A DNA stretch of 64,000 bases from Siphonodentalium dalli (Eukaryota > Mollusca > Scaphopoda > Gadilida > Siphonodentaliidae). The notes beneath the pieces were generated by a model. That model was not told the DNA's origin, did no database searches, and saw only the letters and a list, made by a program, of their open reading frames with translations. The stretch is taken from NCBI GenBank assembly GCA_032622095.1, contig CP136064.1:253150484-253214483 (forward strand). The letters are read 5' to 3'. Positions 34,624-46,541 of this stretch are shown here, in pieces. The stretch's first letter is position 1; each line of letters opens with the position of its first letter. The position numbers were made by a program, and so were the translations under genes.

Positions 34624-35071
34624 GTGACCCGCCATATCAAATCCAGTCGTAAGTCGGGATCTTTTTACCCTGTGCCAATGCATTCTCTTATATATGCGAG
34701 TCGACCATAGGTCGCCTCGCATATATAAGAGAATGCATTGGCCTAACAATTTTTTATCATTTTTTTTAAATAAATGTTTCTTATAATTTTTAGGACATAA
34801 AATAAAAAACATCCATTACCCTGCAGGGAGCCCCACACATATATAGAAGAGTGTCGTCTGCTCATGTTTGTCTGGGGCTCTGTATGGGTGAAATTATAAA
34901 ATTATTAAAGAATACAAGAAAACATTATTAAAATTGTAAAAAATTGTTAGGCCAATGCATTCTCTTATATATGCGAGGCGACCTATGGTCGAATCGCATA
35001 TATAAGAGAATGCATTGGCACAGGGTAAACAAAATCCCGACTTACGACTGGATTTGATATGGCGGGTCACA
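34624..35071. mobile_element. Family B hairpins inside a third kind of outer arm, copy B7
   Basis: The outer arms GTGACCCGCCATATCAAATC and the inverted GATTTGATATGGCGGGTCAC are perfect. Inside are the two inverted AATGCATTCTCTTATATATG hairpins. There is no TTAA at the edges, so these arms belong to a different transposon type. Confidence 0.82.
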
Positions 35072-35688
35072 ATAAATTATATAATAATATAACATTCTAT
35101 AATTTCGTATCAGAAAATGCTGGAAAAAACATTTCTAAAGCTATTCTTCTGTGATCAGTATATATCCAATTATCATCACAGCAAATTGTGACTATGTATG
35201 CAATTTATATAAGTTAATTTTCTCGGACGTTTTTGACTCAGGTGCTCCTTTTGTCTAATTATAAAACAAAGAGCAGCCTTTGTCTAGTCGCTTTATCAAT
35301 ATCGATAAATCTCTGGGCATTATAACTGAACATGAGGAGTGTGCCATGTGAAATGTATTTCAGTATGTCTATGTAAATATGTATGTTGTTGCATTTGCAA
35401 GTTCAAGATTTCAGGTTGAACTTCCATTATAGTATTAACTGCCAGTAACGTATTAGAACGGCACGTTACCAAATTTTAGTAATGGGATTAAAGGTCTTCG
35501 AAGTTGGTTCATGTGAAAAAAACCTAAAAGTCTGTATTAAAAACAAGTATATGTAAAATAGATTGACTTGTTCTTATTTTCATTATTAGTAACTCTCCAA
35601 TAATAAGATTTCACGTGTCTAAACCATTGTTATGTAAACATTATGGTTACAGTGGAATGACAAATAAAAGTCAAATTAATCCAACAAG

Positions 35689-36604
35689 CAGGGTTCGCGC
35701 TGTCGGTAGCCAAATTAGCCAATGGCCAATCTTTTTTCGAATTTGGCTTGGCTAAACTTTTTACTAATTTTGTTTTACCCCAAATGGAGACGGAAAGCAT
35801 GGAGTCGGAAAGCTAACTAAAAAAGCGCTGAATAGATCGACATTCAATTTTTATTTGGCTAAACTTTTGGCCACAAGTTTTTTTCGGTCCGGCGCGAACA
35901 CTGGTGATAGGTTTGAAAAATTAAACTTGGTAGCATAAAAGGTGTTAAAATGTAGTCTGTTTATTTTCATGTATTGAATAAAGAGTGTTTGCTTCACTTC
36001 TGTGCGAAACTCAGAAAACAGCTGAAACTCGTTCTGATTATGCTTAGATTTTGTAGAGTATGTATAGGTATTACATGCCTTTAGCGACCTATATCATCCC
36101 CGCTACAATATACACAAGTATGTCGTGGTTCAAATGCGTCATGTCCGTTCAGATGGTAAATATATATTAAAATGAGAAATCAGTCCCCACCTATATACGA
36201 TAAAGTAACTAAACGGTTGTATTCAAATGCACAATGCATAGATAAATCAACGGTATATTGATTCCCTTGTACAAAGTGTTGACACATGGATGTGACGACA
36301 GCTTTGGTAAACTGTTCAACTGTTGGAAATGTGATATACCTGAAACAACATTTGTTGGAAATTTCACACCAACAATAGGTTGATATTGTTCTCGTAGTTT
36401 GATTTTCCAAAACATTATTACTGGAGAATTTGTAGTTTTTAGACCAACATTTGCATATTTTCCTAGTATTAGTAAACAAATTGGACTGAAATGGCTATCA
36501 GAAACTGTTGGAAATTTTCCAACCTTGCGGGGGGGTTGTCAGCAGGGTTCGCGACATTCAATTTTTATTTGGCCACAAGTTTTTTCGGTCCAGCGCGAAC
36601 ACTG
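35689..36604. mobile_element. Composite hAT-like unit bounded by two copies of one MITE
   Basis: The left end CAGGGTTCGCGC and right end GCGCGAACACTG are flanked by identical CCAACAAG (35681-35688, 36605-36612). A complete copy occupies 35689-35903 and a deleted copy 36543-36604; 640 bp between them is unrelated. The duplication is found only around the outer ends. Confidence 0.72.
36300..36530. repeat. GTTGGAAATTTC-type dispersed repeat
   Basis: CACACCAACAATAGGTTGA and TTTGCATATTTTCCT recur at 41.05-41.25 kb, and a weaker relative at 0.72-0.93 kb. It forms the interior of the composite unit. Function unknown. Confidence 0.65.
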
Positions 36605-36917
36605 CCAACAAGATTCCAAAGTTTAATCAAAACATGACGGTAAACATTGGAAAAGGTCAAAGCATTGAAAACTATTCTCAAAATCATATTCAGATTAAAA
36701 TATTTTAACTTTCTACACGATTAGCGAGGTATGTTGACAAATCACCGTATAAGTTCTATTTACATAACAATGGTTTCAACACTTTTTATTTTATTTGAGA
36801 ACTATCAATAATTAATATAACAACAAAGTTTATCTATTTCTCCATGTTCTTCTTAGTGGTGTTTTTACAGACTTTTATATTTTTGCCACTTTTACCCACT
36901 GCCTTGGGTTCCTTTAA

Positions 36918-37340
36918 CCATTTCAGTGCCAGGTAATTTACGGTCTGTAAAATCGGCCTTAACAAAAACAAAATGGGTTGAATTTTGTTTGGGTATGCTT
37001 AAGCATGCTATAGCGAATTTATAAACAAACTGGATAAAACCTTAGGGGCATGTTATAACTCAAATATATCACCAAGTATTCATAGTAATAATTTTGATGC
37101 CCATGAAAAACGTAAGATTCCCTGGCACTAAACCTACAAAATAAGTCTGTTAAAGAATATAAGAAAAAATTATTAAAATTGTAAAAAATTGTAAAAAATA
37201 ATAACAAATGATGAAAAATTGTTAGGCCAATGCATTCTCTTATATATGTGAGGCGACCTATGGTCGACTCGCATATATAAGAGAATGCATTGGCACAGGG
37301 TATATGGGTTGATACAAAAATCTGACCGGCACTGAAAGGG
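36918..37340. mobile_element. Family B element, copy B8 with GTGCC arms
   Basis: TTAA at 36914 and 37341. Arms are ATTTCAGTGCCAGG and CCGGCACTGAAAGGG. Only the second of the two core hairpins is present, and the left half is replaced by other sequence. Confidence 0.7.
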
Positions 37341-37486
37341 TTAAAAGATATTCTTTAATTGTTTGGTCATGGGACCATACCTGATGTCTGATGTCTTTAC
37401 TAGTTTCCTCTTTCCCATGGTATATACCATTTAGGGATCCAAAGATTATGTGAACATTATGTAATACATTCAAGTGTGATTCTTAA

Positions 37487-37742
37487 CTATTTCTATACTA
37501 AATATTCTCCCACCCAGTTATATAACATTGTATATTATTAATTTGGAGTGGTATTCGGGATATATAAGCAGCAGACAACAGATACAAATAACAGATAATA
37601 CAAATGCAGAAGGATTCATATTCAGTGGTGGGAAATGTTCTGAAAATAAGTTCAACAAAAGACCTATGATCATTTATTGAACTTATTATCTGAACATTTC
37701 CTAAGGGAACAACTCATCAATGAGAATGTAGTAACAAAAGGG
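37487..37742. mobile_element. Family C TTAA-MITE, copy C4
   Basis: TTAA at 37483 and 37743. GGGAAATGTTCTGAAAATAAG and TTATTATCTGAACATTTCC form the hairpin. It abuts family D copy D6. Confidence 0.8.
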
Positions 37743-37749
37743 TTAAAAA

Positions 37750-38004
37750 CAAGCCTTGAAATAGCGTGTCTGTCATTTGCAGAATGAGGTCCCCAGAGGA
37801 TGAATTTAGTGATGCTACCCCGCATAGCGGGCTAGCATCACCAAATTCACCCTCTGGGGACCTCATTCTGCTTACACCTCAGCAGAATGAGGTTCCCAGA
37901 GGGTGAATTTGGTTATGCTAGCCCGCTATGCAGGGTAGCATCACTAAATTCACCCTCTGGGAACCTCATTCTGCAAATGACAGAAACTCTATTTCAAGGC
38001 TTGG
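37750..38004. mobile_element. Family D composite, copy D6
   Basis: Outer arms CAAGCCTTGAAATAG and CTATTTCAAGGCTTG enclose two near-perfect hairpins (37779-37871 and 37882-37974). They lie only 10 bp apart and are each other's reverse complement. Confidence 0.85.
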
Positions 38005-38795
38005 TTAAAAATCAATGTTGTCTATTTTAGCACCAAGAGAAGAGTTTTAGAAGCAAATTTAATTATTGAGACAGTGCAAATTATTTTGGAATTGTGTGTT
38101 GTATAGTACCAAGCATGTTCAAAGAGCAATGCTTGGCATGTTTCGGAGGCATAAATATAGCATGCCACTGTGTCATATCTCCTATATATATATGCAGAAG
38201 AGTTTTAGGTGTAGAGAAGATTGTTTGATTACGCAGTGTGTAAATGTTTTGAACAGTGTCACTGTTTCTATTCCAATGGTAGCATTCCTTTGACTTAATC
38301 ATTCCATATCATAATTTTTTTTAACTTGAAGTATTCATTTACAGTTTTATATACATACTTTATATACATATATATACATACTGATATGTGAGGATTATTA
38401 TTTTGATATTATTTTTCACTTAAGCTTTTTAAACCTCATTATCACCAAGCGTTAATATGTATAGGCTTAATTTTTGGTAAGATCAGACCAAAGTAAATAT
38501 ATACCATATTACAAATATTCTGGATATGTTTGAATGGCTTCAGAAGGGAATAAAAATATTTAAAAAATATTTATATTTATTCCAAAATGGTAGAAAAACC
38601 TCACATTCTTCCATATATTCAAAGTGCTCATTTGTGTCTATATTGTACATACTGGTTAGATATTTATATACTTCAATGCGGTCCCCTATTGAAGCAGCGA
38701 TATTTTATCAACATTAAATTCAGTCTCAACATTGGTTCCCCGTAACATATAAGACGAATAGCTAGAACGTGTTGAGAAATTACCTTACAGTTTAA

Positions 38796-39053
38796 CCCTT
38801 TCATGATGGGAGCTGCGCTGGTGCAGCATTAAAGACCCTGTGCCAGTGAATTCTCTTATATATGTGAGTCACCGATAGAGAGCCTCACATATATAAAAGA
38901 ATGTACAGGCTTACAAGATCAAGGTAAATATTGGTTAGGCAATGTATCCTCTTATATATGTGAAGCGCCCTATGGGAGACTCGCATATATAAGAGAATGC
39001 ATCTCCACAGGTTTACGTAAAAATTCAGGAAGCTCCAGTCATGAAATGAGTAT
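38796..39053. mobile_element. Family B element, copy B9
   Basis: TTAA at 38792, then CCCTTTCATGATGGGAGCTG, two diverged hairpins and GCTCCAGTCATGAAATGAG. The right TTAA is lost. Confidence 0.68.
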
Positions 39054-39059
39054 AAGAAC

Positions 39060-39339
39060 TTAGTCAATTAATTTTACACATGTTCTTCTCGATGATGATA
39101 ATTTTTCTTACATTCTTTAACAATTGTTATCATTTTTAATCATTATTTCTTACATTCTTTAACAATTGTTTATCATTTTTTTTTCTTACTTTTTTTAACA
39201 ATAAAAAATAATATAAAATTTGTTAGGCCAATGCATTCTCTTATATATGCGAGGCGACCTATGGTCGACTCGCATATATAAGAGAATGCATTGGCACAGG
39301 GTTTTCACAAAAATTCAGGACGCTCCAGTCATGGACGGG
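39060..39339. mobile_element. Family B element, half copy B10
   Basis: An AT-rich spacer is followed by one complete hairpin (39231-39297) and a right end CCAGTCATGGACGGG with TTAA at 39340. The left hairpin is missing. Confidence 0.68.
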
Positions 39340-39932
39340 TTAAACAGACGGAAGGCATTGACGCTGAAAAATAATACAAGGTCAAAGTTCAAACCACTAT
39401 CACTACGAATAACGTGAAAAAATAGATATTGACTTTGTTCTTATTTTGATTGTCGATAATCCCCCAGTGATGAGATACGGCCTGTAGAAATCCTTGTTTT
39501 ATGAAAACTACTGTAAGAGAACAGAGAAATATGTTGACAAACCTGGACAAACTGCTATTTTTCAAGATAGCCTGTTTTGCCATTAAAGTACGAACAATAT
39601 CTCTTTTGATGAAAATGATGGGATTATAATCAGATACAGAAAGCTGTGTATTGCATTATTAGCTGTTAACTTAACTTAAGCTTTATTCTGATCACTCCAT
39701 GCTCCTTGGTTTAGAACTAAAACTATTACAGAAAATATTACTTGCAACTTTTTACAATATTATTCTTGTAAATGCCAGAGTTAAATTTAAAAATTTAGAA
39801 GTGCCAAATTTTGCGATATATGTTAGATCATTGGTCATTTCATAACAAGAAAAATGGAAATGAGAAAATAATTATTATTTTTTCTATTCTGAATGAAGAT
39901 ACTTTTTAAAATATTTAATATTGCTTGTTTAA

Positions 39933-40139
39933 CACTTTTATGATTGGAGCTGCACTGGTGCAGCATTAAAGATCATGTGCCAGTGCATTCACTTATATAT
40001 GTGAGTCTCCCATAGGGCAAGGTAAATATTGTTAGGCCAATGCATTCTCTAAAATATGCAAGGCTCCTTATGGGAGACTCACATATGTAAGAGAATGCTT
40101 TGGCACAGGATTTTCGCAAAATTTCCAGTCATGGAAGGG
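39933..40139. mobile_element. Family B element, copy B11
   Basis: TTAA at 39929 and 40140. Outer arms are CACTTTTATGATTGGAGCTG and CCAGTCATGGAAGGG. Hairpins are diverged and partly deleted. Confidence 0.68.
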
Positions 40140-40865
40140 TTAAAAAGCATATTTCTTACATAATTTTTGGTAACAATTTCAGACCGAATGACAAACCAAG
40201 TAAAACGCATGTCATTGAGTGACTTATTTGCCGATAATCAGAAATTTCAGAATGAAAATGTAGAGATGATCTGATATTTTGATTTTCCAACCAAAAAAAT
40301 GTGAATATTTGTGCAATCGAGACCAAGAGCTCGTAATTGTTATGAAAAATAGACTTCCTGTAGAGAAATAGAGGCCTACGGTCAGTAGTACGGTAGTAGT
40401 TTGATCAGTCTATTTCTTAGTTGGAAATGTAGAGTAGAGGTATCTGGGATGAAGCAATGTGTTATTCTCAGAAAAGCTACAGTATTTATGAATAACTAAT
40501 GAATGCAAACACACTCGTCAAACACGAATCAACTCCTCAGGCTGAGTTCCGCTATTGTCCTCCGTTCAATGATAGGTCAAAACCATGCCACTTTACAATT
40601 GTTTGAAGTTAGATATCCAGTTTTCAAGAAAACTTGTCAATTTTAATTCAAAAGTTTTGGTTGAAAATCGATGTTGTGTGGAATCATGGTTAATGCTTTG
40701 ACATCTTACAACGCTTTATATGTTCATGATTTGATAAGAATTTGATTACCTTTCATTTCAACCAGAACGTATTATGAAGACATTGCTGGGCTTTAAGACT
40801 TGGCTTGATTAATTTGTACACTGTTTTATTATGAATACTAACCTGGATGATTTTCACATTGAAAT

Positions 40866-41824
40866 ATGTGTTAACCTCTTCACTGCTGAATGATGTCATG
40901 ACTTTGTGTGCTGGGCCGTTGACTTTCTCTCTTCACTGCTGAATGATGTCATGACCTTGACAGAGACATGGCGACAGGGGGGGGGGGGTTTGGGGGGTAT
41001 CTCACCCCCCTTCAACTTTTGTCAACATTTTTTAACAGTTGGAAATTTCATACCTGTCACAACATTAGTTGGCAATTTCACACCAACAATAGGTTGAAAA
41101 TGTTCTTGTAGTTTGATTTTCAAACAATTTATTCGGGGGAATTTATTGTTTTTGGACCAATATTTGCATATTTTCCTTCTTTTGGTAAAAATTTTGGCCT
41201 GAAATGGCCATCAGTTAGAAATTTTCCAACCTTATAGGGGGTGTCAGGTTGAAATTTCCAACACTTGGTAAGCTTGTGCCCTGGTCCCTCCCCCATGGCC
41301 AGTCAAAAACTTCTAGTTAATTTAAGAAAACAATATTGTCCTACATTTGAAAATTTTCCAACCTAAGTCGGGGTGTCAGGTTTAAAATTTCCAACTCTAT
41401 GAATGCTTGAGGCTGGTCTAGATGCTAGGATTTTGCGATTTTCTTGTTCAGATTTCGAACACCGCGCCGAACCAGGGTCGGCGCGGTGTGTCCTGGTCCC
41501 TCCCCGTGGCCAATAAAAAACTGCTAATGTTTATTTTTTTTTTAATTTTCTCAAAATGTTAGGATTTGTGCAATTTTCAGGTTCAAAATATATCATATTA
41601 TCATACCGGGTAGGTAGAACCATGGTTTATAAATAGGTTATTAGGCCTGTGAACACTTAGGTGCAAGGAGGGAATGAAATAATGCAAAACCCTTTGGTCT
41701 GATTTAAGGGGTGTATTTGTTTGATTCAAGGGTGGGGGGGGTGCAAATGGAATTATGCGAAACCTTGTCTCTGGTCTGATTCAAGGGGGGGAGTGTGCAA
41801 TTGGAATTATCAAGAAGGTGGACA

Positions 41825-41855
<31 letters not shown>

Positions 41856-42020
41856 CGGAGACCCTCTAGCCACGTCCCTGGACTTTGTGTGCTGGGCCGT
41901 TGACTTTCTCTCTTCACTGCTGAATGATGTCATGACTTTGTGTGCTGGGCCGTTGACGTTCTCTCTTCACTGCTGGATGATGTCATGACTTTGTGTGCTG
42001 GGCCGTTGACGTTCTCGCCA
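40866..42020 (+). repeat. ~56-bp tandem repeat split by the 40.96-41.88 kb element
   Basis: CTTCACTGCTGAATGATGTC followed by TTTGTGTGCTGGGCCGTTGA occurs twice left of the insertion and about three times right of it (41882-42012). Confidence 0.82.
40961..41880. mobile_element. Candidate hAT-like element with CAGRGACRTGGC ends and G/C tracts
   Basis: CAGAGACATGGC and the right end GCCACGTCCCTG are inverted. The flanks GACCTTGA and GACTTTGT are similar, and the neighbouring repeat unit gives the empty site ATGACTTTGTGTG. Runs of about 12 G (40977) and 29 C (41825) lie near the ends. Confidence 0.6.
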
Positions 42021-42839
42021 TTTTTCAAGGGGAATGTCGCGAGTACCGTTCAACTAATTTCATGCAAAGACTATTATCATACACAATCCTAGAACATCAC
42101 ACAGTTGCACTAGTTTCTGAGTTCCTATTACCGGTATGAATTATATCCACCTGTTAGTGCTCTGAGCCTCTGAAGTAGGTCCCTACTCAATACAACATAT
42201 AGCACACAGCTTGACATTTGAGGTCCGTACACAGTACTGACGAATAGCAGCCAAGAGGTTAAGGTATTACTTCTCTATTCATGGAGATACGAGAGTCTGA
42301 TCTTTGTTTACTTTTGAAAACTTTGTGTTTTTGGGTAAATTAATGCTTTTATAATTTGATCTATTTTATTCCTTGTACTAATTTAATAACACCAGATTGA
42401 AAATAGAATGATGAAGACAGATGTCAACTTCAAAACAGAGTTCAGTCCCCTTGCTAGGCTAGAACGACAGAAGTGTGTGAACTGGTTAACGTTATTGCCC
42501 GAGGTTGTTGTGACTCGATGGTAAAACGAGAACCATAGATTCAAGATTTAGCTCGCCACATGACAAACGCCTGCAATAACGTTATCATGTTCACACGACT
42601 GTGTTGTTCTATGTTTACTGCACAGTCTGAATGGTGTAACTTGTATATCATGAAATTTAGGTCGATATTGGTTTATTTATTTGAACAGATGTGTGCTTTT
42701 TGAAGACTAGTAAAGAAATGTTCTGTTAAAGTTGACATCGCCAATGAAGTTGTTGACATAATCAGTTCAAGGACAATACACATTTTATTATTGAACATTT
42801 TGAAATCTTATGTGTTCTAAATTTATTTTTGATTCTGAT

Positions 42840-43273
42840 CAAGCTTTAAAATAGTGTGTCTGTCATTTGCAGAATGAGGTCCCCAAAGGGTGAATTTAGT
42901 GACCCTACAGCAGGCTAGCATCACTAAATTCTCCCTCTGGGACAACTTTCTGCTTAGGACTCATCTTCTGGGAAGTATCTATAGTCTCAAATTAACATTG
43001 TTTTTAGTTACTTTTTCCTTTCTGGGAAGTTTCTATATCCCCTAATTTACAGAAGATAAAATGCATAATCGAGGTGACTAATGGGTGAACATCACAAACT
43101 TCAACTGGGAACTTCAATCTGATCCCAGGTTTTCAATAGCAGTTGAGGCCTAAGCAGAATAAGATTCCCAGAGGGTGAATTTGGTGATGCTAGCCCACTG
43201 GGATAGCATCACTAAATTCACCCTCTGGGGAGCTCATTCTGCAAATGACACATACACACTATTTCAAGGCTTG
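42840..43273. mobile_element. Family D composite, copy D7
   Basis: Outer arms CAAGCTTTAAAATAGTG and ATTTCAAGGCTTG. Hairpins at 42869-42953 and 43154-43242, inverted. The longer spacer carries CTGGGAAGTTTCTATATCCC. Confidence 0.8.
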
Positions 43274-43460
43274 ATTTTGAGATAAGCAGAGTGGAATATA
43301 AGGAATAACTTCCATTACCAAATAGTATTCACAGTATAAATGCATCTCATGTTGATGGTGGATTTCTTCCTCTAAATTTAAATCGCTTCTATGATTTTCT
43401 TCTATATGAGTTAGTCTTCCAATTTTATGACAACATGTGAGTTGGACTTGAGCTATTTTA

Positions 43461-44612
43461 ATGGATAGTGGCTTTCTGATGACCAGGGTTTAATGGATAG
43501 TGGCTTTCTGATGACCAGGGTTTAATGGATAGTGGCTTTCTCATGACCAGGGTTTAATGGATAGTGGCTTTCTGATGACCAGGGTTTAATGGATAGTGGC
43601 TTTCTCATTACCAGGGTTTAATGGATAGTGGCTTTCTGATGACCAGGGTTTAATGGATAGTGGCTTTCTGATGACCAGGGTTTAATGGATAGTGGCTTTC
43701 TGATGACCAGGGTTTAATGGATAGTGGCTTTCTGATGACCAGGGTTTAATGGATAGTGGCTTTCTCATGACCAGGGTTTAATGGATAGTGGCTTTCTCAT
43801 GACCAGGGTTTAATGGATAGTGGCTTTCTCATGACCAGGGTTTAATGGATAGTGGCTTTCTGATGACCAGGGTTTAATGGATAGTGGCTTTCTCATGACC
43901 AGGGTTTAATGGATAGTGGCTTTCTGATGACCAGGGTTTAATGGATAGTGGCTTTCTGATGACCAGGGTTTAATGGATAGTGGCTTTCTCATGACCAGGG
44001 TTTAATGGATAGTGGCTTTCTGATGACCAGGGTTTAATGGATAGTGGCTTTCTCATGACCAGGGTTTAATGGATAGTGGCTTTCTCATGACCAGGGTTTA
44101 ATGGATAGTGGCTTTCTCATGACCAGGGTTTAATGGATAGTGGCTTTCTGATGACCAGGGTTTAATGGATAGTGGCTTTCTCATGACCAGGGTTTAATGG
44201 ATAGTGGCTTTCTCATGACCAGGGTTTAATGGATAGTGGCTTTCTCATGACCAGGGTTTAATGGATAGTGGCTTTCTGATGACCAGGGTTTAATGGATAG
44301 TGGCTTTCTCATGACCAGGGTTTAATGGATAGTGGCTTTCTCATGACCAGGGTTTAATGGATAGTGGCTTTCTCATGACCAGGGTTTAATGGATAGTGGC
44401 TTTCTGATGACCAGGGTTTAATGGATAGTGGCTTTCTGATGACCAGGGTTTAATGGATAGTGGCTTTCTGATGACCAGGGTTTAACGGATAGTGGCTTTC
44501 TGATGACCAGGGTTTAATGGATAGTGGCTTTCTGATGACCAGGGTTTAATGGATAGTGGCTTTCTGATGACCAGGGTTTAATGGATAGTGGCTTTCTCAT
44601 GACCAGGGTTTA
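43461..44612 (+). repeat. 32-bp minisatellite, 36 copies
   Basis: The unit ATGGATAGTGGCTTTCT, then G or C, then ATGACCAGGGTTTA repeats every 32 bp without slippage. One copy has ATTACC and one TTTAACGG. One more unit follows the TTAA insertion at 45001-45026. Confidence 0.97.
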
Positions 44613-44613
44613 A

Positions 44614-44997
44614 CCCTTTACCCAACAGAAGGGCCATGTGCCAATGCATTCTCTTATATATGCGAGTCGACCATAGGTCGCCTCGCATATATAAGAGAAT
44701 GCATTGGCTTAACACATTAAAAATTGTTAAAGAATGTAAGAAAAAATGGTAAAAAGTGTTAAAAAAAGATTTTTTTTAGGCCAATGCATTCTCTTATATA
44801 TGCGAGGCGACCTATGGTCGACTCGCATATATAAGAGAATGCATTGGCACAGGGCATAACTGTAACTATCACAATGTGGTCAAGGAGCCGGTTCCAATGA
44901 TATCCATATTTGTATGGTTCTATTGAGACAGACCGAAGATATTTTAGGCTGTTGAAGCTTTATTTGGCCGGTTTTGGCCGGTTTGTTGGGTAAAGGG
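44614..44997. mobile_element. Family B TTAA-MITE, intact copy B12 inserted in the 32-bp array
   Basis: TTAA at 44610-44613 and 44998-45001. CCCTTTACCCAACAG ends and two inverted hairpins. The flanking TTAA is the TTTAATGG of the minisatellite unit, so every neighbouring unit is an empty site. Confidence 0.93.
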
Positions 44998-45058
44998 TTA
45001 ATGGATAGTGGCTTTCTCATGACCAGTGTTGACAATTGAAGTGTAAATATGATATTAA

Positions 45059-45487
45059 AGGCCCACTTCATTTTCGACTGCCCAGATTACAAACATTCCA
45101 TATTATATACCATTTGGAAGAGGAACCAAAAAAATATATATTCCACCAGAATACGAAGCAGCTGTGGCCTAGGACTGTCCACCAAGTGATAGAGATTCAT
45201 TCCAAGACTTCCCCCCCCCCCTTTGTCAACCCAGAATGTATCAAAATTCAAACTAAGAGATAGAGTTATTCCCCTTCTATTGAGTATAATAGACTTTATA
45301 GTACAGTCTGGATCAAAATTAAATGCAGGACACACCTTGGTACCTTGACAAAAACAACATGTTCCCAGTTTATTCGAACCGGATCAGTTAATATTACAAT
45401 GTTTTGGAGCTTCCTATTTCAAATGGTATATAACATGGAATATGTTGTATATAATGTGATCTGGTGATTCGAAAATTAAGTGGGCCT
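45059..45487. mobile_element. Family E TTAA element, copy E1
   Basis: TTAA at 45055 and 45488. The ends AGGCCCACTTCATTTTCGA and CGAAAATTAAGTGGGCCT are inverted, about 18 bp. No coding capacity. Confidence 0.82.
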
Positions 45488-45491
45488 TTAA

Positions 45492-46110
45492 ATATATATA
45501 TGTATCCATTTTTGTAAAACTGTTATAAATAGGTGGCAGAATATATATCAATATCAAGAATATTAACATAGGTTTGTCAACCAGTAGATTTCATTATCAT
45601 TTCTACATGGTGTAATTCTATGAATTTTTTACCTCAAAGTTTCCAAATATTTCATGTTCAAGTTTTTTTTATTTGTTTAAGCGAAGATTTGAGAGATAAA
45701 AATACATATAATGTGTACCAGAATTTCACCTAGATTGTAATGTCACCTTGAGATTTGGATTTTAAACATTTTGAAGTTTGTCTGTGTATACAATCTCATT
45801 TATCTCTTATCCATAATTTCATATTTGCCGATAAGCGCTCATGAATTTTGAATTCAATAATCAATATGTATATTTATTGCTGTATATTTTTTTATGCTTT
45901 TTGCGAGAAATTGAGACCAATGTATACTTAAAAACATTTATATTATACATATATTATAAATTTTATTGACTTTAATAAAGCTATTTGTTAACTTATTTTG
46001 TTTATCCATTTATAGCTCTAAAAAGATGGAATTTCAAATTCTGAAATGATCAGCTGGAATATTTTTATTTTGGGGTGTTTTGTCAGTATAAGTGAGTCGC
46101 GATGGAACAA
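45492..46110. other. AT-rich interval, nothing recognised
   Basis: No conserved frame, repeat or hairpin stands out. Confidence 0.4.
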
Positions 46111-46120
46111 CCGCTTTTAA

Positions 46121-46376
46121 CCTTCATGACTGGAGCTTCCTAAATTATTTTAGAAAACCCTGTGCCAATGCATTCTCTTGAATATATGGGAGTCTCCCAT
46201 AGGGAGCCTCGCATATATAAGAGAACACCTTGGGTTAACAATATATACCACGACCTTGTAAGCCAGTGCATTATCTTATATATGCAAGGCTTCCTATGGG
46301 AGACTCGCACATATAAGAGAATGCACTGGCACAGGGTCCTTAATGCTGCACCAGCGCAGCTCCCATCATGAAAGGG
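46121..46376. mobile_element. Family B element, copy B13
   Basis: TTAA at 46117 and 46377. Arms CATGACTGGAGCTTCC and GCAGCTCCCATCATGAAAGGG. Both hairpins are present but diverged (ATGGGAGTCTCCCATAGG loop). Confidence 0.78.
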
Positions 46377-46541
46377 TTAAAAAAAAGGTTGACTGTCACC
46401 GTGAATCTATGCAACATATCAGGCTTTGAATTGTTCACCATGTTTGTTCCATAGCTGATGTGGTCGAAGTCGTGGACACCCATCATCTCAATGCTAGCTA
46501 GCCAAAGTGGGCTTAGTTCAAACTCCCAGTATGGGTCAGCC

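Noticed and set aside
43461-44612. 32-bp array resembling a CRISPR
   Set aside because: No spacers; a plain minisatellite.
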